Assembly: GCA_030673345.1 (NCBI GenBank)
Contig: DAOVJH010000019.1
Coordinates: 1 to 11,305 of the forward strand
Origin: Pseudomonadota bacterium
GTDB taxonomy: Bacteria; Pseudomonadota; Gammaproteobacteria; SZUA-229
Direction: 5' to 3'
DNA length: 11,305 bases
Shown in pieces: positions 6,547 to 11,305 of the stretch; position 1 is the stretch's first letter; every line of letters starts with the position of its first letter. The position numbers and the translations under genes are program-made. The notes below the pieces were generated by a model that made no database searches, was not told the origin of the DNA, and saw only the letters and a program-made list of their open reading frames with translations.

Positions 6547-6587
6547 TTATAATTTAAATCGTTGTGTCAGTAACCCTAGATATAACG

Positions 6588-6944
6588 CTAGAATTCCAGA
6601 CCACCTTCACGTGCTGCGTCTGCTAATGCTTTAACGCGACCGTGGTAACGAAAACCTGAACGATCAAATGCGACAGATGTAACACCTGCAGATTTTGCTT
6701 TTTCGGCGATCGCTTTACCAACCAGTGATGCTGCATCAGCGTTACCTGTGTATTTTGCATCACCAGAAATAGCTTTTTGCACTGTAGATGCAGATGCGAT
6801 TACTTTACTGCCATCCGGTGTAATTACCTGTGCATATATATGACGAGGTGTACGGTGAACAGTTAAGCGATGCGCGCCAAGTTCACTTATTTTTGCGCGT
6901 GTTCTTTTTGCACGGCGCATTCTATTTGTTTTTTTAGATATCAT
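6588..6944 (-). CDS. rplR: 50S ribosomal protein L18
   Basis: L18 binds 5S rRNA and, with L5 and L25, anchors it in the central protuberance. The 118 residues (E. coli 117) have the basic N-terminus ([15 protein letters not shown]), [19 protein letters not shown] at about 30-48, and the conserved C-terminus [30 protein letters not shown] 6944 has AGGT about 8 nt upstream; the stop is TAG. It follows rplF after 33 nt. No anomalies in the protein itself; the gap after it is the unusual part. Confidence 0.98.
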   Translation of the reverse strand: MISKKTNRMRRAKRTRAKISELGAHRLTVHRTPRHIYAQVITPDGSKVIASASTVQKAISGDAKYTGNADAASLVGKAIAEKAKSAGVTSVAFDRSGFRYHGRVKALADAAREGGLEF

Positions 6945-6977
6945 CTTAATAAACCTAACTATTATTTCTTGCGCTAC

Positions 6978-7511
6978 TTATTTTTTCTTCGCTTCTTTAC
7001 GTATTACACGTTCGTCAGTATATCTCACACCTTTACCTTTGTATGGCTCTGGTGGACGATAAGCTCTAATTTCTGCACACACCTGACCAACTTTCTGTTT
7101 GTCAGCGCCTGACACATTTATCTCTGTCTGGCTTGGTGTTTCAATTTTAATACCTTCAGGTATCGCATACTTAACCGGGTGTGAAAAACCTAATGACAGG
7201 TCAAGCACGTTGCCCTGCATCTGCGCTCTGTAACCCACGCCGATCAGCTGTAACTGCTTGCTGAAGCCTTCAGTAACACCGACGACCATGTTGTTGGCCA
7301 GTGAACGCATTGTTCCAGCCATCGCCATGCTGCCTTTTGAATCATCATTAGGCGAAAATGTAAGCACGCCGTCTTCCTGCTTAACACTTACAGTGTCGTG
7401 CAATTCCATTGACAGGTTACCAACTTTGCCTTTTGCAGTAATTGTCTGACCACTGACATTAACTTCAGCACCAGATACCAGTTCGACCGGTTTTTTAGCA
7501 ATACGTGACAT
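6978..7511 (-). CDS. rplF: 50S ribosomal protein L6
   Basis: L6 lies at the base of the L7/L12 stalk next to the sarcin-ricin loop, where elongation factors act. The 177 residues equal the E. coli length. Two repeated L6 folds can be followed: [14 protein letters not shown] through about residue 82, and 83-177 containing [13 protein letters not shown] and [31 protein letters not shown], the C-terminal 23S-binding signature. The gene lies 44 nt after rpsH in a very AT-rich spacer, with an AGAG site about 8 nt before ATG 7511. Confidence 0.98.
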   Translation of the reverse strand: MSRIAKKPVELVSGAEVNVSGQTITAKGKVGNLSMELHDTVSVKQEDGVLTFSPNDDSKGSMAMAGTMRSLANNMVVGVTEGFSKQLQLIGVGYRAQMQGNVLDLSLGFSHPVKYAIPEGIKIETPSQTEINVSGADKQKVGQVCAEIRAYRPPEPYKGKGVRYTDERVIRKEAKKK

Positions 7512-7555
7512 TGTTTTACTCTATATATAAATTCGTTTTAATTAATAATCTATTA

Positions 7556-7945
7556 TCAATAGACGGTACAAAGAATCTCGCCACCACGACCAGTCGCACG
7601 TGCTTCGCGATCGCTCATCACACCTGCAGAGGTAGATACTATGGCAACACCTAAACCATTTAAGATTTTCGGTAGTTCGTTTTTGTTCTTGTATATTCTC
7701 AGACCAGGACGACTAACACGCTTTAGCTCGTCGATAACCGGACGGCCATCGTGATACTTCAGGGTGATTGTCAGAGTAGGCTTAACTGCACCGTCGTCTG
7801 AAAAACCAGCAATATAACCTTCGTCCTGTAATACTTTTGCGATCGCATTCTTCAACTTAGAAGATGGCATAGCGACATCGAATTTCGATGCGGCTTGCGC
7901 GTTACGAACACGTGTAAGCATATCTGCTATAGGATCTGTCATCAT
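7556..7945 (-). CDS. rpsH: 30S ribosomal protein S8
   Basis: S8 binds 16S rRNA helix 21 early in 30S assembly; in E. coli it represses spc-operon translation by binding mRNA near the rplE start. The 129 residues (E. coli 130) include [38 protein letters not shown] and the C-terminal [26 protein letters not shown]. Two consecutive ATG codons occur; AGAGGT lies 8 nt before the first (7945) and 11 nt before the second, so the first is preferred, though MTDP is possible. It is the only ribosomal gene here with a TGA stop. It follows rpsN by 12 nt. Confidence 0.98.
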   Translation of the reverse strand: MMTDPIADMLTRVRNAQAASKFDVAMPSSKLKNAIAKVLQDEGYIAGFSDDGAVKPTLTITLKYHDGRPVIDELKRVSRPGLRIYKNKNELPKILNGLGVAIVSTSAGVMSDREARATGRGGEILCTVY

Positions 7946-7957
7946 AATGGAATACCT

Positions 7958-8263
7958 CTACCAACTAGCCTTAACGAGGCCAGGAATGTCGCCACGCATT
8001 GCAGCTTCACGTAATTTGTTTCTACATAGACCGAACTTGCGGAATACGCCGTGTGGACGGCCAGTTATACGGCAACGGTTACGTCCACGTGAACGACTAG
8101 AATCCCTGGGCAATGTCTGCAGTTGACGCTGCGCTTCCATCTTTTCATCAAAACTTGCGTTCTGATCGAGAAGTACAGCTTTATACTTAGCGCGTTTTGC
8201 AGCGTATTGTTCTACGAGGCGAGTACGTTTGTGCTCGCGTGCAACCATTGATTTCTTAGCCAT
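7958..8263 (-). CDS. rpsN: 30S ribosomal protein S14 (zinc-free form)
   Basis: S14 sits in the 30S head and is needed late in assembly. This is the long C-minus form of 101 residues, as in E. coli, lacking the CxxC...CxxC zinc knuckle of short S14 proteins; only two cysteines are present. The C-terminal [20 protein letters not shown] segment and the end [11 protein letters not shown] are diagnostic. The ATG at 8263 is only 3 nt after the rplE stop codon; the nearest AGGG lies about 13 nt upstream inside rplE, so translation is probably coupled to L5. Stop is TAG. Confidence 0.98.
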   Translation of the reverse strand: MAKKSMVAREHKRTRLVEQYAAKRAKYKAVLLDQNASFDEKMEAQRQLQTLPRDSSRSRGRNRCRITGRPHGVFRKFGLCRNKLREAAMRGDIPGLVKASW

Positions 8264-8266
8264 ATG

Positions 8267-8827
8267 TTATTTACTGCCCTGCTTGCTTTCGCCTTTGAAA
8301 GGGAAATTAAATTCTTTCAACAATGCCAGACCACTTTCGTTGTCTTTTGCAGTTGTCGTAATACAGATATCCATACCACGGATAACATCTATTTTTTCGT
8401 ACTCGATCTCAGGAAAGATAATCTGTTCCTTAACACCCATGTTGTAATTGCCACGTCCGTCAAAAGACTTCGGATTAAGGCCACGGAAATCTCGAACACG
8501 TGGTATCGAGATACTGACCAGACGATCAAGAAACTCATACATCTGCTCACGGCGTAAAGTCACTTTACAACCGATCGGGTAACCATCACGCACTTTAAAA
8601 GATGCGACTGATTTACGTGCCAGGGTAGTTACTGGTTTTTGACCGGTGATCTTTTCCATATCACCTAAAGCATTCTCTAATACTTTTTTGTCACCAATAG
8701 CTTCACCTAAACCCATGTTTATAGTGATCTTTGTAATACGTGGTACATCCATTACATTTTTGTATGCACCCGTTGCCATTAAATTCTTAATGATCGTACC
8801 ACGATAATATTCTTGTAATCTTGACAT
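8267..8827 (-). CDS. rplE: 50S ribosomal protein L5
   Basis: L5 binds 5S rRNA and contacts the P-site tRNA and the S13 head bridge. The 186 residues (E. coli 179) show [17 protein letters not shown] at about 28-44, [32 protein letters not shown] in the middle, and [31 protein letters not shown] short basic tail (GESKQGSK) extends past the usual FPF ending. The start ATG 8827 is 25 nt after rplX, with a purine-rich AAGAAG site. In E. coli the S8 repressor site surrounds this start; I could not confirm an equivalent fold by eye. Confidence 0.98.
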   Translation of the reverse strand: MSRLQEYYRGTIIKNLMATGAYKNVMDVPRITKITINMGLGEAIGDKKVLENALGDMEKITGQKPVTTLARKSVASFKVRDGYPIGCKVTLRREQMYEFLDRLVSISIPRVRDFRGLNPKSFDGRGNYNMGVKEQIIFPEIEYEKIDVIRGMDICITTTAKDNESGLALLKEFNFPFKGESKQGSK

Positions 8828-8852
8828 GACTTCTTCTTTACCTAATTGAACC

Positions 8853-9167
8853 TTAGACGTCTACGACTTCGCCGTTTGACTTGAAGTAACGAACTTTACG
8901 TCCGTCTTCTAACGTTTTAAAACCAACTCGATCGCCTTTATTAGTCATCGGGTTAAATAGCATCACGTTAGAGATTGACATAGGCATCTCTTTTTCGATG
9001 ATTCCACCTTCAACACCCGCCATCGGATTAGCTTTAGCGTGTTTCTTAACCATGTTCACCGTTTCAACCAGGATAGTATCTTCAGCAGCTGTTAGTACAG
9101 TACCCTGACGACCTTTATCTTTGCCGGTTATGACGATGACCTGATCACCTTTTTTAATACGTTTCAT
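8853..9167 (-). CDS. rplX: 50S ribosomal protein L24
   Basis: L24 is an assembly initiator of the 50S subunit and lies near the tunnel exit. The 104 residues equal the E. coli length. A KOW motif covers about residues 4-32 ([21 protein letters not shown]), followed by the loop [20 protein letters not shown] and a conserved [13 protein letters not shown] segment. ATG 9167 has AAGG about 9 nt upstream; the gene begins 12 nt after rplN. Nothing unusual. Confidence 0.98.
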   Translation of the reverse strand: MKRIKKGDQVIVITGKDKGRQGTVLTAAEDTILVETVNMVKKHAKANPMAGVEGGIIEKEMPMSISNVMLFNPMTNKGDRVGFKTLEDGRKVRYFKSNGEVVDV

Positions 9168-9179
9168 TATCTTGTGCCT

Positions 9180-9548
9180 TTATAATACTTCAGGTGCCAG
9201 TGATACGATCTTCATGAACTTCTCATTACGCAGTTCACGTGTGACCGGGCCAAAAATACGTGTTCCGATAGGCTGTAAGTTAGCATTCAAAATAACTGCA
9301 GCATTTGTATCAAAACGTATAGATGAACCATCGGGGCGACGAACACCTTTTCTGGTGCGTACTACGACTGCATTATAAACTTCACCTTTTTTCACTTTAC
9401 CGCGTGGGATAGCATCTTTAATACTTACTTTGATGACATCACCAACTCTTGCATAACGACGGTGCGAACCACCCAATACTTTGATACACATCATACTGCG
9501 TGCACCACTGTTATCAGCGGAGTTCAAAATAGTTTGCATTTGTATCAT
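9180..9548 (-). CDS. rplN: 50S ribosomal protein L14, first gene of the spc operon
   Basis: L14 is a 50S protein at the subunit interface that forms bridges to 16S rRNA and is the docking site of the silencing factor RsfS. The 122 residues (E. coli 123) start [19 protein letters not shown] and contain the signature [20 protein letters not shown] and the C-terminal [13 protein letters not shown]...APEVL end. AAGGT lies about 7 nt before ATG 9548. A 60-nt gap separates it from rpsQ, the place where the E. coli spc promoter lies. Confidence 0.98.
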   Translation of the reverse strand: MIQMQTILNSADNSGARSMMCIKVLGGSHRRYARVGDVIKVSIKDAIPRGKVKKGEVYNAVVVRTRKGVRRPDGSSIRFDTNAAVILNANLQPIGTRIFGPVTRELRNEKFMKIVSLAPEVL

Positions 9549-9570
9549 GGTCTATACCTTACTCTTGCGC

Positions 9571-9599
9571 CTAATAATTAAATTGCCAGTTGTTAGTAA
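9571..9599 (-). promoter_or_regulatory. Possible spc-operon promoter
   Basis: In the rpsQ-rplN gap the minus strand has TTACTA (9594-9599), 17 bp, then TATTAG (9571-9576, 4 of 6 to the -10 consensus), followed by a GC-rich discriminator (GCGC). The location matches the E. coli spc promoter, but the -35 is poor, so this is tentative. Confidence 0.3.
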
Positions 9600-9610
9600 T
9601 TGCGGCAATT
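9581..9610. repeat. Palindrome over the rpsQ stop codon plus a third half-site
   Basis: On the plus strand AATTGC-G-GCAATT (9598-9610) is a perfect 6-1-6 palindrome that includes the first bases of the rpsQ stop codon (9609-9611). A further AATTGCC lies at 9581-9587 and can pair with the GGCAATT of the palindrome. The mRNA can therefore form two mutually exclusive hairpins between rpsQ and rplN. Function unknown. Confidence 0.45.
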
Positions 9611-9899
9611 AAAGCTCAGGAGCTTTTTCAACAATTTTTACAAGTTTCCAGGACTTAGTCTTGGACATTGGACGACACTCTTCTATCAGGATCGTGTCGC
9701 CTTTATTACATTCATTTGCTTCATCATGAAGGCGTATCTTGGTAGAACGTTTGATAAACTTTCCATAGATAGGATGTTTAATACGACGCTCGATCATGAT
9801 GGTTGCAGACTTATCACCTGCATTGCTTGTAACCACGCCTTGCAACGTTCGCTTAGTTCCAACCTGGGTTGCAGCCGCTTGTGTTTCAACACCGGTCAT
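9609..9899 (-). CDS. rpsQ: 30S ribosomal protein S17
   Basis: S17 is a primary 16S rRNA binder of OB-fold type in the 30S body. The 96 residues are about 12 longer than E. coli S17 (84) because of an N-terminal extension rich in Ala and Thr ([13 protein letters not shown]) before the conserved KRTLQGVV start. The rest is typical: [29 protein letters not shown] and [23 protein letters not shown] 9899 shares one base with the rpmC stop (TAATG) and has AGGTG about 7 nt upstream; I see no good internal start that would remove the extension. Last gene of the S10 operon. Confidence 0.97.
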   Translation of the reverse strand: MTGVETQAAATQVGTKRTLQGVVTSNAGDKSATIMIERRIKHPIYGKFIKRSTKIRLHDEANECNKGDTILIEECRPMSKTKSWKLVKIVEKAPEL

Positions 9900-10123
9900 T
9901 ATGAATCACCTTTCTTAGTTTCTGACTGCCTGGGCTGAGCCATCTCAGTCAATACAGTTTTAATACGTGCGATATCATGGCGCACAACACTGAAACGATG
10001 GATCTTCGGTGTATTACCTGATCCCAACTGCATGCGCAGATTAAACTGTTCGCGACGCAGATTTAACAATTCAGTATTTAAGTCTTTTTCAGACATCTTT
10101 CTATATTCTTGAGCAGTAGCCAT
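9899..10123 (-). CDS. rpmC: 50S ribosomal protein L29
   Basis: L29 is a small helical 50S protein beside the tunnel exit, next to the binding site of SRP and trigger factor on L23. The 74 residues (E. coli 63) fit two long helices: [31 protein letters not shown] and the second with [20 protein letters not shown]. The C-terminal tail ([13 protein letters not shown]) is somewhat long. Both ends overlap neighbours by one base: ATG 10123 with the rplP stop and TAA with the rpsQ start, so translation of L16, L29 and S17 is probably coupled. Confidence 0.97.
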   Translation of the reverse strand: MATAQEYRKMSEKDLNTELLNLRREQFNLRMQLGSGNTPKIHRFSVVRHDIARIKTVLTEMAQPRQSETKKGDS

Positions 10124-10536
10124 TACATCACCGCGCGTATTACAAAAGTTGTTTTAATAGGCAACTTGTTTGCCGCCAGACGGAAAGCTTCACGTGCCAG
10201 CTCTTCAGATACACCTTCCATCTCATATAAGACGGTACCTGGCTGAACCTTGGAACACCAATAGTCCACGTTACCCTTTCCTTTACCCATACGAACCTCA
10301 AGAGGTTTACTTGATATAGGCACATCTGGAAAGATCCGAATCCAGATCTTACCGTTACGTTTTACTTTACGTGTCATGGCGCGACGAGCTGCCTCGATCT
10401 GACGAGCAGATACACGACCACGTTCTGTTGCTTTCAATCCAAATTCACCAAAACTGATCTTATTGCCGTTTTGTGCAAGACCACGGTTCTTGCCTTTGAA
10501 CATTTTGCGAAATTTTGTACGCTTTGGTTGTAACAC
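10123..10536 (-). CDS. rplP: 50S ribosomal protein L16, GTG start
   Basis: L16 helps shape the A site and the binding of 5S rRNA and tRNA in the 50S subunit. The 137 residues (E. coli 136) start [19 protein letters not shown] and contain [27 protein letters not shown] and the [13 protein letters not shown] loop. R82 in that loop corresponds to E. coli R81, the residue hydroxylated by RoxA (YcfD). The start codon is GTG, not ATG (10534-10536), with GAGG about 9 nt upstream; the alignment with the family leaves no other choice. It begins 34 nt after rpsC. Confidence 0.98.
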   Translation of the reverse strand: MLQPKRTKFRKMFKGKNRGLAQNGNKISFGEFGLKATERGRVSARQIEAARRAMTRKVKRNGKIWIRIFPDVPISSKPLEVRMGKGKGNVDYWCSKVQPGTVLYEMEGVSEELAREAFRLAANKLPIKTTFVIRAVM

Positions 10537-10570
10537 GTTTCTTATCCTCTATTTATGTCGGTGGTTTGGG

Positions 10571-11284
10571 TTACTTACCCGCACCAGCGCCAGCGCCAGA
10601 CCCAGCAGCTTTCTGGCCTGCGTCTTTAGTATCAAGCTCTTTATAAAGATCAAAAATTTCGCCTTTATAGATCCAGACTTTAATACCTAAAATACCGTAT
10701 GTTGTTAATGCTTCATGTGTACCGTAATCGATATCAGCACGTAATGTATGCAATGGTACGCGACCTTCGTGATACATTTCGCTACGAGCAATTTCAGCAC
10801 CGTTCAAACGACCACCGATCTTGATCTTGATACCTTGTGCACCCATACGCATGGTGTTCTGAATCGCACGTTTCATCGCACGTCTGAACATCACACGACG
10901 TTCGAGCTGTTGCGCGATGCTTTCAGCAACCAGTTTCGCATCAAGCTCAGGCTTGCGAATCTCTTCGATATTCACTTTCACGCTGTTGATGTGCAAACCG
11001 ATAATCTTTGCTACATCACGACGCAGGATCTCGATGTCTGCACCCTTCTTACCGATGACGACACCAGGACGCGCAGTATGGATAGTGATATTCGCTGATC
11101 CTGTAGGACGCTCAATCTGTATACGGCTCACGTTGGCATTGGCCAGTTTCTTATGCAGATGTTCACGAACTTTAATATCAGCATTTAAAAGATCTGGAAA
11201 ATCCTTTGTTGATGCATACCACTTCGCATTCCAATCTGCTGAAATACCTAAACGAATACCTACTGGATGTACTTTTTGACCCAT
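10571..11284 (-). CDS. rpsC: 30S ribosomal protein S3
   Basis: S3 lies in the 30S head at the mRNA entry channel and contributes, with S4 and S5, to mRNA unwinding. The 237 residues (E. coli 233) start [15 protein letters not shown] type II KH domain covers about 39-107, with its GKKG loop at 78-81. The C-terminal domain carries the basic helix [18 protein letters not shown] (129-146), the mRNA-facing residues, and [15 protein letters not shown]. The tail ends in a Gly/Ala repeat ([10 protein letters not shown], 228-237), probably disordered. ATG 11284 follows a purine-rich GAGAG stretch about 8 nt upstream. Confidence 0.98.
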   Translation of the reverse strand: MGQKVHPVGIRLGISADWNAKWYASTKDFPDLLNADIKVREHLHKKLANANVSRIQIERPTGSANITIHTARPGVVIGKKGADIEILRRDVAKIIGLHINSVKVNIEEIRKPELDAKLVAESIAQQLERRVMFRRAMKRAIQNTMRMGAQGIKIKIGGRLNGAEIARSEMYHEGRVPLHTLRADIDYGTHEALTTYGILGIKVWIYKGEIFDLYKELDTKDAGQKAAGSGAGAGAGK

Positions 11285-11296
11285 CTTTATCTCTCT

Positions 11297-11305
11297 TTAT
11301 GCGCC
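11297..11305 (-). CDS. rplV: Probable last codons of rplV (L22), cut by the window edge
   Basis: The minus strand reads GGC GCA TAA from the window edge, which could be the final Gly-Ala and stop of L22, the gene expected immediately upstream of rpsC in this operon. It would leave a 12-nt gap before the rpsC start. Only three codons are visible, so this rests on gene order rather than sequence identity. Confidence 0.35.
   Translation of the reverse strand, partial: GA

Noticed and set aside
7512..7555. Internal promoter in the AT-rich rpsH-rplF gap
   Set aside because: TTGATA and TATATA occur but not at an acceptable spacing; AT richness alone is not enough.
10748..11279. Overlapping plus-strand reading frames (116 and 120 codons) inside rpsC
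   Set aside because: Both are antisense to conserved S3 coding sequence; the composition reflects the complementary codons rather than a protein family.

Overview
The window is a housekeeping block: most of the S10 / spc / alpha ribosomal-protein gene cluster of a bacterium, read on the minus strand from right to left. Gene order is (rplV end)-rpsC-rplP-rpmC-rpsQ-rplN-rplX-rplE-rpsN-rpsH-rplF-rplR-rpsE-rpmD-rplO-secY-rpmJ-rpsM-rpsK-rpsD-rpoA-rplQ. This is the Escherichia coli order. The protein sequences are clearly gammaproteobacterial: a C-minus (zinc-free) S14 of 101 residues, rpmJ alone between secY and rpsM with no infA, and an alpha subunit whose C-terminal domain is almost identical to that of E. 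coli. I cannot name the genus; moderate base composition and codon use give no sign of foreign DNA in the cluster.

Region by region: 11305-9609 is the end of the S10 operon (rplV tail, S3, L16, L29, S17). 9608-3801 is the spc operon (L14, L24, L5, S14, S8, L6, L18, S5, L30, L15, SecY, L36). 3800-820 is the alpha operon (S13, S11, S4, RNA polymerase alpha, L17), preceded by a good sigma-70-type promoter and closed by a strong bidirectional hairpin terminator at about 771-801. Left of the terminator lie two unrelated genes in convergent arrangement: a small exported protein of unknown function (311-673, minus) and the 3' end of a larger unknown protein with an EF-hand-like calcium loop (1-282, plus).

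The ribosomal genes supply subunits for 30S and 50S assembly. rpoA supplies the scaffold of RNA polymerase, and secY the channel of the Sec translocon, so the cluster couples transcription, translation and secretion capacity to growth. Several gene pairs (rplP/rpmC, rpmC/rpsQ, rpmD/rplO) share one base in a TAATG junction, which points to translational coupling.

I found no CRISPR array, tRNA, insertion sequence or defence system, and no evidence for an exotic new system. The points worth a second look are small: a 96-nt rplR-rpsE gap carrying three tandem 12-bp units; an alpha-operon leader that looks too short for the classical S4 pseudoknot; several inverted repeats at or just after stop codons; and the unknown His-rich exported protein next to the cluster.
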